Part shown: positions 11,604 through 22,930 of the stretch, in pieces | How positions within the stretch are numbered: the stretch's first letter is position 1 | How the letters are laid out: every line of letters starts with the position of its first letter | DNA from: Taenia hydatigena | Lineage: Eukaryota > Platyhelminthes > Cestoda > Cyclophyllidea > Taeniidae | DNA: 64,000 nt | Reading direction: 5' to 3' | Assembly: GCA_036345935.2 (NCBI GenBank) | Contig: JADWOT020000005.1 | Span: 2,536,696-2,600,695 of the forward strand | The notes under the pieces: generated by a model | The model's input: the letters and a program-made list of their open reading frames with translations, nothing else | What the model was told of the DNA's origin: nothing | Database searches by the model: none | Translations under genes and position numbers: made by a program

Positions 11604-12227
11604 TCAGCAGTTCATTTGATCAGTTAAATTAAGTTTGACTGGCAACTAATTATATTTGAATCAAGGGTTTGTGAAGTACCAGTCATTATGTCGCATTCTG
11701 TTCCTTTGATTCGTGTATTGTGCAAATGAGGCTGCATTCAGAGCACGTGCTAAGGAATGTCTGTCATTTTAAAAACAGCACCCACTTACCGATATGGACA
11801 CCTCAGCAAATAAGGACATCTGTCTGTGGCAATGCGAGGCCGTCGTTACCTCACTGTCTAGGCATGGAACTCGACATGAGTCAAGCTCTCATCTGTGTTA
11901 GCACTGATTGGTCTTTGTGCTATATTTACGCTTCAGTCTACGAACGCGCATCAAATTCAAAAGAACAACATGATGAAAAAGGAAAGCACGCACTGCTAAA
12001 ATGAACCAGGACTGGAGCACGATAGCATATTTAGTAATGTTTCGTACAGCGGCCGATGTTGAATGGCATTGGTGAGCATGTCTCGCGTCATCACGATTGA
12101 ATTCTTCCCCATCATCCAGTGTGGAACTCGATCAGTGGAACGTGTTGCAGGGTCTATGACGGTGTCATGCATATTGTTTAGAAAAACGGGATTAACTTAA
12201 TTCGAGATATGGCATTAGGATGTATTT
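11602..12227 (+). repeat. Left arm of the 626-base inverted repeat (IR-2)
   Basis: The reverse complement of this stretch occurs at 13780-14405. The arms look identical except for a few changes at the outermost 20 bases (CAGCAG against CAACAG, CATTTG against CATCTG). Both carry the same 94-codon open frame (11720-12004 here), but it has no recognisable motif and equal coding quality cannot be inferred from a recent copy. The arm begins exactly where the right arm of the older element IR-1 ends, so the two repeats abut without spacer. Confidence 0.93.
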
Positions 12228-12684
12228 TTAACGCTGAAGTTTCAAAAATGCTTATCGATAAACTTCTGTGCACATTAAAGTAGCTCAGAACATACAAACT
12301 AAACCTTTGTTCACTTTGCAAATTACAGTGATCAACGCTCATAAGAGTTCAGCTTAGCCATTGAATGCGCTCACTTACTGCTTAAGTGTTGCGGTAAAGT
12401 CGGCTGACAATGATCGAGCCAAATTCTTCCTTTGCCTGTTAAGTGAGTATCATGGATATTTGACTCCATATTACCGCGTTATCGGACATTCATAGTCCTA
12501 TCTGCCACCACACTTGCAGGAATGGATAGAAAGTCGCAAGCCCTCCTGCCTAGATTAATGAGGCTTACTAATTGATCGGCTGCAACCTATGCATATGGAG
12601 AATGAAACAAAGAAGTGCAACTATTACCGGTCGCATGACGTGAGTTAGTGCATGTTACACATCCATCTGGAAGCAGGGACTTAC

Positions 12685-12744
12685 GAAGGAGAAGGTGAGG
12701 TTGCTGAGGGCGCGAAAGGCGAAAACGAAGAAGAGGCAGGCCAT
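12685..12744 (-). CDS. Candidate first exon with signal-peptide-like sequence
   Basis: An ATG at 12744 opens 20 codons, MACLFFVFAFRALSNLTFSF, ending exactly at a consensus donor (TTC|GTAAGT). The segment is hydrophobic and could be a signal peptide or the start of a membrane segment. It lies in the loop of IR-2, and no following exon could be identified on the minus strand. The short length leaves chance possible. Confidence 0.25.
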
Positions 12745-13455
12745 TGTATCACTTCCTCAGTAGAGTGATAGCCAAAGCAGTAGCACCGTCAAACATGTGG
12801 TGACAAATATTCATTAATTGACCACTTAAGCAGGTTAAATTATTCACCGCTGAATAGTACAACACCGCAGGTTGGTGGGAACAGGAAGCTACATAGTCAG
12901 GCGCTCTGCACTTCCAAAATTCGCAACATCTTCACATATAGAATCACGATGGAGTGAAGAAAGGAGTCAACGTGAGCCATCTTCGGGATGAAGTGGAGAA
13001 CTATGAGTTCAAATTCATCCAGCTAAATGAATGCCACATTAGTTCCTGTAACTTGTTTAGCCCTGCTTAATTTCGACTACCTTGCTTAAGATTTCAAGGA
13101 ATGTGTACCATTGCTTCATGTACGAATCACTAAATAGACGGGGTAAAAATATTCTGACTTACCCACATTCAGGCCTCAAAGCTACTCTCCGTTAAAAGTA
13201 CGCCAATTTCATATATGGATCCTTTTGTTTACCCCAATAAGTGATGCAAATCGAAGGTTGCGCTTATTGCCTCAAATAGGAAAAAGACCATGGTGGATGT
13301 GGCAGCATTTTCACCTATTCATGTAACAGGGCATTTAGTTGGGGACTCTCAGACAACTTCTAATTTGCTAATGCACCCCATACATCCAAGGAGGGAACCC
13401 CAAAAAGAAGACTCGCGCAGGTTGGAGTACAGGTGTCTAATCACTTATTAATTAG

Positions 13456-13704
13456 ATGGGGGCGATAATTAGGAATAAAGACATTCGTAGCGCGTTCAAG
13501 GCGAGAGAGGTGTGGAGGAGGGCTTGTGCATTGTCGACTAGCATCAGTGTAAGCGCAACCTCGGCCATGTTCACTGTCTACCACCATTGCTGCGACCATC
13601 CCCACTGTTGCGCACACGGCGACCACCATTGCGGCTTCTCCACGGACCACAATGAACACTTCTGCCCACATTGTGGGCAACTTCTTATTTTCTCGTCGAA
13701 ATAA
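13456..13704 (+). CDS. His/Cys-rich open frame in the IR-2 loop
   Basis: The 82-codon frame contains a dense metal-ligand stretch around 13577-13680: YHHCCDHPHCCAHGDHHC, a spacer, then HFCPHCGQ with a CxxC knuckle. At DNA level this comes partly from imperfect repetition of a CCACCATTGC unit, and the opposite strand is also open (13441-13737). There is no family match and no clear splice sites. It is either an unusual small metal-binding protein exon or an artefact of the short repeats. Confidence 0.2.
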   Translation: MGAIIRNKDIRSAFKAREVWRRACALSTSISVSATSAMFTVYHHCCDHPHCCAHGDHHCGFSTDHNEHFCPHCGQLLIFSSK

Positions 13705-13779
13705 CACCGGAATCGGTTGGTTCTCACCACCATACACTATGGTGCCCCATATTTGACCAAAGTGAAGAGGCAGGGAACC

Positions 13780-14405
13780 AAATACATCCTAATGCCATAT
13801 CTCGAATTAAGTTAATCCCGTTTTTCTAAACAATATGCATGACACCGTCATAGACCCTGCAACACGTTCCACTGATCGAGTTCCACACTGGATGATGGGG
13901 AAGAATTCAATCGTGATGACGCGAGACATGCTCACCAATGCCATTCAACATCGGCCGCTGTACGAAACATTACTAAATATGCTATCGTGCTCCAGTCCTG
14001 GTTCATTTTAGCAGTGCGTGCTTTCCTTTTTCATCATGTTGTTCTTTTGAATTTGATGCGCGTTCGTAGACTGAAGCGTAAATATAGCACAAAGACCAAT
14101 CAGTGCTAACACAGATGAGAGCTTGACTCATGTCGAGTTCCATGCCTAGACAGTGAGGTAACGACGGCCTCGCATTGCCACAGACAGATGTCCTTATTTG
14201 CTGAGGTGTCCATATCGGTAAGTGGGTACTGTTTTTAAAATGACAGACATTCCTTAGCACGTGCTCTGAATGCAGCCTCATTTGCACAATACACGAATCA
14301 AAGGAACAGAATGCGACATAATGACTGGTACTTCACAAACCCTTGATTCAAATATAATTAGTTGCCAGTCAAACTTAATTTAACTGATCAGATGAACTGT
14401 TGACA
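13780..14405 (-). repeat. Right arm of the 626-base inverted repeat (IR-2)
   Basis: This is the inverted copy of 11602-12227, and the loop between them is 1552 bases. The inner junction is sharp: both arms share AGGATGTATTT and then differ completely. The outer end at 14405 is not followed by any copy of the IR-1 terminal sequence, so the duplicated unit did not include IR-1. Confidence 0.93.
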
Positions 14406-14798
14406 AATTAAAATCATAGCATGCATAAGTTACTCCTGATTAAAGAGGAGACAATGACCTTGGACAAAAGCCAGTAGAGATGTTATTTCTCTAGGAGAAG
14501 CGTGACAGGTCAAAATGGGCTTTGTTGTGGCTATTCTGAATTACTAGCTTAGCCTCGGCTTTTATATACTTGTTCTCAAATTTCTCTCCTGGTGTACTGA
14601 TATGTAAAGCCATGAGTACTTCAGATTCGTCATCTGTGTTGCCAAGTAACTAACAGCGTGGAACAGTGTTGGACCGGCAGCATCTTCCATCCAGCTACCT
14701 CATTTCCATCCTTTTTTTCATTTTAACTTGTATAATCTGGCAGCTGATGAGAAAATGAGACTTAACTAGAGAAATGAAGGCAGTACTGAAGAGAGGTG

Positions 14799-15089
14799 TC
14801 AATGTGCCTCGTGATAGGAAGCAGCAATGTCCAGTTTGGACGACTGTTTCTCATCCATCGGAGAAATCCAGCCTGTTTTGTCAGTATCGGTTTCGCCATC
14901 TCGAAGGATCTCAATAGCGCATCTTCCATCCAACAATGCATTGATGTCTTGCTGCCATTGCTGCTTAAGTAGACTGCAAACTTTGACCCGACCTGAAAAG
15001 TGCATGGCAACAAAGACCATTCCCATTTGATTTTGACAGACTTTACTGACTGGCGTTTCGTCAAGTTGTAGAGAAAATTTAAATATAAA
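14799..15089 (-). CDS. Unidentified open frame beside retroelement-like debris
   Basis: The frame, read from 15089 to TGA at 14799, starts FKFSLQLDETPVSKVCQNQM and continues through MGMVFVAMHFSGRVKVCSLL to DTDKTGWISPMDEKQSSKLD. The FSLQLDET motif resembles a segment of hAT/ZBED-type transposases (F.LQLDE.T followed by a VFV strand), but the later catalytic parts are absent. It could be a decayed transposase piece or an ordinary exon. Confidence 0.25.
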   Translation of the reverse strand, partial: FIFKFSLQLDETPVSKVCQNQMGMVFVAMHFSGRVKVCSLLKQQWQQDINALLDGRCAIEILRDGETDTDKTGWISPMDEKQSSKLDIAASYHEAH

Positions 15090-15956
15090 GGTCGCCGCTT
15101 ATGCTTAGCTCTTCATCAGACACACGCGAATTCAAATACTTTCTTCAATGGCAGAAGAATAGTATGGCCTGACATCGCAGATCGCTAACTTGTTTATAAA
15201 CTGGAGTCATTCGATGGCATCCTCTCCACTGAAGTTGATTGGTTCTGCTATTTTGCCCAAGCAGCAATGAATTCGGGGATATAGCGAGAATGGTCTTGGG
15301 TGACTGGTTTCCTCTCTTCAGTTTGTGTTGTAACAAATCCTGGCATTGCCAATGTTTCTTGTGGTAGTGTCACGGAGATCTACACAAAGACCCAAGGTTG
15401 CAACTCCAGCATCCCACCCTTGTAATTTTAATTAACATTACATTCCTCTCGCGCGAGTGCCAGTTACTTATTTAGAGGCGATTGCAGTAGAAGACATGTC
15501 ATGGGCCCGTTTTCCAACTTAACACATGGCATCATTCTCTACTATTGAAAATATTAATAGCCGATTTTGAATCGCAAAGCCTTAAATACACTTGTTCACC
15601 TATTTTCAGCTCTGCTCCTCGGCTTATTTGGTTAGTCAATACCATCGACGATGGCTTAGCAAACCGTTTTTAAATCGAGCATAATGCAACACAATTTTTA
15701 GCCGAAAGCATTAAATATTTGTGCACTTTGATTGCCACACGTTTTAAAGATAGGAACCTTAACAGATAGGAGCCATTAGGAGCAAGATTTACTTACATGC
15801 TTCGTCTGCATTTATACTGCATGCACAAACAAGAGGAGAATTTTTTTACAATCACCGCAAAGTGGCACTTATTTCTGCGGCCCTCTCTACAAACTTATAA
15901 ACACAAATCCGTTTTGGTTTCTGTTTCTGTGGCTGCTTATAAAGTGCTATTCACGA

Positions 15957-16202
15957 TTATGTGAGCGTCTGTTTTGATGGTGATGGAGTCGCTAAAGAAT
16001 TTATTAGCCCAATGGAAGGAAGCATCACAACAGGAAGGTTCAGCAAATCATAAGTAATGGCACGGTTTGCTTTCAAGGTCATTCCTGCGTCTAGCAGCTG
16101 CTCTAGCATTAGTTTCAGATTGGCTTTGCGCCCTTGGATGCTTTTATCGAGAAACAAGGATGCCATGAGAACATATTCGCATGCTTTCTTAGCGAGACCC
16201 AA
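15957..16202 (-). pseudogene. Ty3/Gypsy-like reverse transcriptase remnant
   Basis: The minus frame carries EYVLMAS where the YxDDxLxAS box would stand, then NLKLMLEQLLDAGMTLKANR, which matches the HL..VL.RL..AGLTLN..KC region of Gypsy reverse transcriptases, and later PSPSK. The catalytic Asp pair is lost (EY), and the FLGH motif is not recognisable. An out-of-frame RYIPEF piece at about 15275-15292 (minus) could be connection-domain debris but is some 670 bases away. LTRs were not found. This is an old fragment. Confidence 0.4.
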
Positions 16203-17860
16203 AGTCCCTTTCTCTTCCTTTCTCTTTTGCCGGCTTATATAATTATTTCGCTTTTCCGGAGTTTCTTCATAAGAAGTGTATTTAATCTATTGCAGAACAA
16301 GGAAAAGCCTCTTGCGTACGTGATTATGATCCAATTCCTCCTCTTGCCACGCTGATTTAGATTTCTACCCACTCAATTGCTTTATGACACTTGAATTGAG
16401 GAATTAAAATATATGGCGACTATGGATTGTCTCGTTGTCTTTCTATCATTACTACAGCTTTAGAATAGACTTAAAGGTGCGATTTTTAGTTGGAGGTGTT
16501 TATCAGGCCATTTCCTTCATCTTTTTTTGCCCTTAATTGGCGTAAAATGGACCGATGTTCTGATGTGATGAAATTTTTCTACCAGGAGGTAACGCGTAGT
16601 GCTCTACTCGAATGAATTAAATGCAAACTCAAATTCTCTGATTAAGAGACCATTGCCATCGCAGCAAAACTTGCCAAGGTGTGCAAAAAATTCTCTTTAT
16701 GAAATTTGAGAAAAGCCTGTACATTGTTTTTTTTCTTATTCCGAGTTGTTCCCGTCCTCTTCCTAAGTTTAAACATGCGGACTCACCTGATGTAGGTATT
16801 TTTAGTTTGAACATTGCTGCAACGAAATAGTGCTGTTTCAAACTATCAAAATCTACATTGAATGAAGGCATAAGTAACGGTCGACCGCGTCAACGGATTT
16901 ATTTGCCTCTTTTAAAGCGCTTCGAATACGCAATTAACATCATTGATGCCATTTGCTAGACACGGCGTGGTTGCGATTGTAAATTTGTTCTCCTGCCCCT
17001 TTTAGTGGTGCGCTGAGGGCATGCCTCCAGCTCGCATCAGCACACGCTCAACGGAAGGAGGAGTCATTAACGATGCCATTTGCTCAATCATTTGACCGAT
17101 TGGGTAGGTTGGCGTTCATAACAATCTCGGGATTTGACACCACGCCTTCAGTCGCATTCGCGCATGTGTGTGAACACTTTCAAAGATAGAATAAAATGAA
17201 ATAATGTGCAGTTGTGTATCCTGCTGGTATTAGGATAAAGTTACAATAGGAAATATGCCTTTGCCCATATTTTACTAGGTTAATTACTCCTGCATATCAA
17301 TTTGCTAAGTTGATAGTGCTAGATTATTTCAAAGATTCATATGTGTCAGGCTCAACTGAGGACTGTTGACGCTGTGTTAAATTTAAGTTCGTTTTCAAAC
17401 TTTAGCATAGGGTTAGACGTCTATGCATCCACGTTCTTGCAATGGGTTCTTTAGTTTCTTTAACGTGAGTTATTTTGGTTCTTCCTTCCTTCTCGCGACA
17501 CTTCTACAAAATAAGCTATTCGCTTTAACAAGACCTGTGCCTATTTCGCTTAAACATTTCTTTGCCTTTTTATCTAATGGATGGTAGCGCTAATACGTTT
17601 CCGTATTTTAATGGTATTTCTGCCTCTGCGAATCCTCTTATTTGGAACTACCCGCCCGTTAGTTTAGAAAATGTGGCCAATTGACCACCAGTTACTTGTT
17701 TTGACGTTTCACTCAGTATTGCGCAATTTCGATTCATTTTTATCAGCACAATAATAATAATTTTGTTCAAACTACTTGCGATTTCCTGCGTTCTTCATAA
17801 AAGAGTTCTGCAAAGATATAGCCTACGGCTCGACTAAGCATACTCTTACGGAGTACCTCA
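16203..17860. other. Gene-poor stretch
   Basis: AT-rich with short frames only. The minus frame at 16629-16871 is open but has no recognisable motif. Confidence 0.45.
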
Positions 17861-18058
17861 TTGCGTGTCCAGTCCGCCAATCATGGTAGTCAATTCTTGT
17901 GGCAGATAAAGCGGATGGTTCATGGAAGCTTTCCTTCCACAACTGATTACTTTGTGATGACTGAGCTTCAAAAGTTTTATAAAGGGGATGCCAAGGAAGA
18001 AGCTCGAGATAGGATAGAGGCCATATTTAACTCTTCGCTATTTGCCGCAGCGGAGTGA
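17861..18058 (+). CDS. Candidate terminal exon, charged C-terminus
   Basis: The open frame runs 65 codons to TGA, including SFPSTTDYFVMTELQKFYKG and DAKEEARDRIEAIFNSSLFA. The end looks like an amphipathic helix with regular charged residues, unlike random translation. A CAG acceptor candidate (GTGTCCAG) precedes the frame. No homolog was recognised and no upstream exon was located. Confidence 0.35.
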   Translation: MRVQSANHGSQFLWQIKRMVHGSFPSTTDYFVMTELQKFYKGDAKEEARDRIEAIFNSSLFAAAE

Positions 18059-19227
18059 GCTGTTTGCAGGCTCGGTTAGCAACTTCAAGCCCTAAAGCAT
18101 GCATAAAATGCATTTCATTCGAGCACTGCCTCCATTAGCCTTTAGGGGAGTCCTAAATATCCTCTGCATAACAGCAAAGCCTATTTGTGTAAAACATTGC
18201 CTCCCTGTTGTATTATAATATAGTTGTGCCCCATATTTCATTCAAGAAAATAAGCCGCAGTAATATGCATAGGCCGTTACTACTTTATTTGTGCTTTAAA
18301 CTCTACTTGATAGTGGCCAAATTACAGTCGGGTTAGAATACTCCCTGCTTCTGCGTATATAGTGTATAAAGAGATTTAATACTTTAGCGCCATTATTAGG
18401 CTAAGTGCTAAGTGCTCCACAAACTTCACCACGAACTATCTGCTTATTTTGTTTCGATGACAAATGCAGCCCAGGGGATCCCCGATACACCTGGCGAATT
18501 GCACTTTACGCAAACAGGTCAGCTAAAATATGGCAAATATGTGTAAGATGATATGATAAAGTGATGCGACAAAGTTGCAGGTAAAAATTAGGAATGAAAT
18601 GATTTGATCACTAGCACCTCAGGTGTCCGCCACTCGGATCAAAATGAGTTCCGATTAACTTGATATTTCTTATTAATAACCTGAAGCGAAATCTCAACCC
18701 ATAAACATGCATATCTATGCAGACTAACATAGGCATAAATATATGTGCGTGTATTCACCCAGATGTAAAGAAAAGTAAAAAAAACGTGCATTGAAGTAGA
18801 ATAAAGCTTAATATTATGGTCACGATGCATATGTACTTGTTATAAGGTGGCAAATCAGAGCATCGCAGGGCATGTTGAGCATTCGTGGAGAGCTATTTTA
18901 ATAAAGAGCATATCTCTCAACAGAGATTACAGTGCTTACAGTAGATCAAACGCAGATGATTAGCAGTCGCATATTTAGCCAAAACTTGAGTAACATATGC
19001 ATGTGCCAGGGTTTACCATACTTTACTTGCCTCTTCTTTAACTTCCAAACGATGATCTACCACTGAATTTGGTTTTTTTTTGCAGCGCGGGGTGCAAAGC
19101 TGCTTGTCAATGAAGATTACTAGAATGCTAGACATTTGGAAGTCCAAAACATCTCTTTTTTATTCTACAAAGCATTACCATGAAAAAAGCAACAAGTGGT
19201 TTTTTCTAAAGCACCTAAAATTTAGTT

Positions 19228-19233
19228 TTTATT
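19228..19233 (-). terminator. AATAAA polyadenylation signal candidate
   Basis: AATAAA on the minus strand, about 17 bases after the stop of the exon at 19250-19449. Confidence 0.35.
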
Positions 19234-19249
19234 GTATTTTGGATCAGCC

Positions 19250-19449
19250 TCACTGATAGCTCTTTACTTTTTGTTCCTGCATAACAATGTTTTGCGCCAG
19301 GAACAGACGACAATTCGCAAGACGAGAACGGATCCTTAACCGATTGTTGCTACTCAATTCAAAAGTCATTTGGACTGACATGATTCGCTTTAAGGGTGCT
19401 TGTTCTAGTGAACCAAGGAATCTTCTTCTTCTGAATTCGCACATCCTCA
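19250..19449 (-). CDS. Candidate last exon with poly(A) signal
   Basis: A strong acceptor (TTACTTTCTTTTTAAGCAG) is followed in phase 1 by 66 codons starting RMCEFRRRRFLGSLEQAPLK, rich in Arg, and ending QEQKVKSYQ with TGA at 19250-19252. AATAAA (minus strand, 19228-19233) lies about 17 bases downstream. Acceptor, frame and poly(A) signal in the right order support a genuine 3' terminal exon. The product was not recognised. Confidence 0.4.
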
Positions 19450-20264
19450 CTGCTTAAAAAGAAAGTAAAATTCGCTAGCTAGACTCGTCTCTTGGCGGCT
19501 AAAGGCGGGTTTTCAACATGTCACAGATTAAATTGAATGCATTCATTGTGTGCAAAGGACTATTACACAGCAGAAAGGGACAGTTTCTGATGCAAAAAGA
19601 AGTAGTTAATAGGCAATCTTAGTTAAGTACGCTACTGACAGGCGAAACGCGAGCATGCGCAGCTTGAACGGAATCCTTCGAAGGTGAGCGCATTTAACCC
19701 CCCACCAAGGGCACAATGAACGAGAAGTATATCAAGAAACACACCGATTGCACCTCAACAAGCACAAACTTCATAATGCTGAATTGCCTAGTCGCATCAG
19801 TTACAGAGATTTTCGTGGGGCCATTAACCACTCTGATTCTTTTAACTTGCCTACGTCGGTGAAATCAGCCGTCTAATCTTCTCTTATGTTGACTAAACTA
19901 CTGAAAAGGATAGACTAGTAATTAAGGGAATCCATCTCTCATCACTCCAATGAACGCCGAGATAAAGACGGCTGTTCTTGATAATTGTCTGAAACAACTA
20001 GCGAAAAGCGTTATTACCAGAATTTAATGGCACTTTACTGAGAACATTGAAATGTTCAGTTCCTCCCAATAATTAAAGGTAAATTAAAGATTAGAATTCG
20101 TTCCTTATAACTCTCCTCCTGTGCATCCTAAAAGAGTGCAAACTGATAATGTTTAACTTTACTATATCCATCTTCGCTGAAGCCCGTGGTCTATTATAAA
20201 AAAACATAAATAAGAGATGCATACCTATCATTTAATCAAGGTGTTTAAGCAGCTGCGACCGCTG

Positions 20265-20492
20265 TTAGAAGCGGCTTGATTTTATTTTTTTCATACCGCC
20301 TTTCTGGCTCGACCGGTCTATTGCTTTGGCTGCTGGTACTCTTCTCCAATCCTTATTGCACTCATTGCAAGGCTGCTTCTTTGCATGGCTTATGTGTTGG
20401 CGTTTCAGATGCAGTCTAGCGCCACGCCACGCCATCAGAGGTGATGCGATGCACCATACTTGCTTTTTTCCTGTGCGCTTTTGCGATTGCAA
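20265..20492 (-). CDS. Open frame with zinc-finger-like residues
   Basis: The minus frame of 75 codons includes RLHLKRQHISHAKKQPCNEC and then NKDWRRVPAAKA, ending in a Lys-rich tail. The HLKRQH element looks like the second half of a C2H2 finger, and the following CNEC could start another, but spacing and the first half do not fit a complete finger. Basic composition and lack of splice signals keep this weak. Confidence 0.22.
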   Translation of the reverse strand: MQSQKRTGKKQVWCIASPLMAWRGARLHLKRQHISHAKKQPCNECNKDWRRVPAAKAIDRSSQKGGMKKIKSSRF

Positions 20493-21967
20493 TTAATTGA
20501 ATGCCGCCAGTGGTGATGGGTTCAAAAAGGTGGAATCGTAAGGGCAACTCCGGCAAGGATGCTCGAGGAGAATGTGTATGAAGCTAATGTGCTTGAGGTG
20601 AGTAAGTGGTTAAAGGTGGCAGATGGTAGCGCGGTGGTGGTTAATGGATCGCTCCTGTAGCTTAGTCTGATGATATGGGAGCGTAGTTATAGTGCAGTGG
20701 TCGAGAAGTAGAGGCCTTTAGTTATATGATTTTGCCCTCTTTTTATCTCTTCTTCTTTCATCTTGCTACCAACGGCCATTTGACAGTCGACAGGAGTGAA
20801 GTGGAGTGACTTTGTCACTGAAACATGGATGTCGTGGTCCCACGGTGCGATGATTGACTCAGAACTTTGAATTTTGCAACCCTCTCACACCTTTGGTCTG
20901 CCATCCATTCCAAACATCACCGTTATTAAGGAAGGATTCCACGTATGCTTGAAAAAGTGGCAGGTAAGTGGGATAAAGTAGAGTTAGCATTTCACATGAC
21001 ACAACCGATAACCTGGGATAAAAAGTGTTGTATTCTGTTCAACTGAATTTGTACTCACCTTATGCAAAGAATTACAAATCAACGAGTCAGCCAATTTACC
21101 ATTCTTTGTTCCAAACTATCAATGCCGCTGCATCTGAAAGTCTGTTTGCATGCTGCAATCAGCAGTTGACATTAAAGAAGCTAGCCCACGCGTCAAAAGC
21201 ACAATGATTAAAACTCAAAATGACCTTGTGGCCAAGATCAAGAGCTAAACAACAGACATTCCATTGTTAATCCTTATCTCTTTTCCCACGTCAGCCATCA
21301 TAAAGTATTCTTCAGCCACTCATGCCGATTATCAGAGATCTTGGCAATCGGGGCAATGTCCAACCACAATGTAGATAATCACCTTCAGAAATTGATGCAC
21401 TCTGACGTTTTGTGCTGTATGGCACCCGAATGAGTAAAAGAGGCATTTTGTTGACAATTACGTGGTCCCATAGTTAGCTATTGGAACTCTGGTATTGAAT
21501 AAGTGTTACCTTCCTCAGGATAGGGTAATGCTCGCGCTGAATGCTATATACTCAATACACAGTAAACCTTGATGCTACTGGCATGGCTTGGGGGCAGCCC
21601 AAACGGCTTAGGCACAATGCCAAAGACCCGAAGTTATTTTTGCTTATAAACTGATAGTCAAACATTCCATGCAACGCATTTACACAGGCGATAGTTGAGC
21701 GAAGAGAAAGTTAAAAGGGAAAGAATTCGCACTTTTGGCCATGAAAGAACTTTTACTGGAATAGATCCAAAGTTTCAAATAAACGTTACAATCTTTAATA
21801 CTTTTTAACTAGAATTTATGGAAATGTATGACTTGAGTTACTGAAGGAGAAATTGGCGGGATACATTTTTGCAGGTCATTTTACCTTTAGCATTAGCTTT
21901 AAATGTGGGATAAAGTAGCCAAAAACGGATTGTTATTACTAAAACTCATAATTATTTGATTTTACAG

Positions 21968-22230
21968 TGCCACCGAGGAGGCTTGGGATAAGGGGAATCA
22001 GATTATGTGATGTACTTTGTAGAAGCATCAAACCATATGTTGATGGCGAAAAAATAGTTATCGCTCCTATTACGAAGGATAGCATTACCCCTCTTGCCGG
22101 AGTAAAAGACCCTTTTCTTCTACTTGGTGGTCGTGAGTCAGTGGAAGCTTATTGTGTTATTGGTTTTAAGTTTCCGATGCGAATTCATCCTAATTTTTTT
22201 ATTTGGGCAGTTCTTGCTCGCAAAATTTAA
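21968..22230 (+). CDS. Unidentified exon with good splice signals
   Basis: The acceptor TTGATTTTACAG opens a phase-1 frame that runs unbroken to 22230. It contains PPRRLGIRGIRLCDVLCRSI, VDGEKIVIAPITKD and LAGVKDPFLLLGGRE. A consensus donor (GGTC|GTGAGT) at 22133 would instead end the exon at 22132. It would be followed 74 bases later by a very good acceptor (TTTTTTTATTTGGGCAG), after which six more codons lead to a stop. Both readings are plausible. The sequence looks coding but was not recognised. Confidence 0.38.
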
Positions 22231-22699
22231 TCTCAGAGAAAGATTGAAACCTGGATTAGGTCTATATGGTACAATGATACTTACGTTTCATGATGAAAAT
22301 AAAAATTGACGTAGAAAGACATTGGCAGACAATGATTTAGCCCCGACGTCGACCTTGGAATTAATAGCGGAGGCTCTAAGACAAAAGGCGTTCCACAACC
22401 AAAAATTATAAAGTTTGCAAGGATTTACTTTGCTTTCTGTAACGAATGGTAAAGATAAGATTTAATTTTAGCACAAAAAATGTAGCGTGCACAATAAATA
22501 CTACGTTAATATTTCCTAAAATTGTCTGTGTGTAATAAAAAAAGTCAATTAAAGACTCAGCATGAAGTAAACTCATAAAGAAGGTCATTAATTAAAATTA
22601 TAAGATGTGAAATTAACACACCTGGTAAAATGAAACAAAACAAATTGACTTGATGTGAAAAGACGAAAGAGCGCGCAACATCAAAAATGGTAGCCCGTA

Positions 22700-22930
22700 A
22701 TGATGCAAAGGAGAGCTGCTGTGGCTAGCAAAAGGGAAGAAAGCGTGAGCAATGTAGCCATGTATAGGCTGGAGACACAACCACGCGGCAGTCCGTTGGT
22801 GCGGGTTAGTACACATGTGGGTAACGCTAGTGGAAAGCTGGCATTCGCTGGTGTGCGCGCAGGTGATGATACCTCTTTGTTAGCGATAGGAGAAGGGCAA
22901 CGTAATGGCTCCTTAGAGCCTGTGACTTAG
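22700..22930 (+). CDS. Unidentified 76-codon open frame
   Basis: The frame starts with ATG ATG and encodes a polar product including KLAFAGVRAGDDTSLLAIGE and ending SLEPVT before TAG. Composition (Gly, Ala, Arg, Glu) is more protein-like than the surroundings and the local GC content is higher. No splice sites, signal peptide or family motif were found. The antisense frame is also open, so chance remains likely. Confidence 0.2.
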   Translation: MMQRRAAVASKREESVSNVAMYRLETQPRGSPLVRVSTHVGNASGKLAFAGVRAGDDTSLLAIGEGQRNGSLEPVT

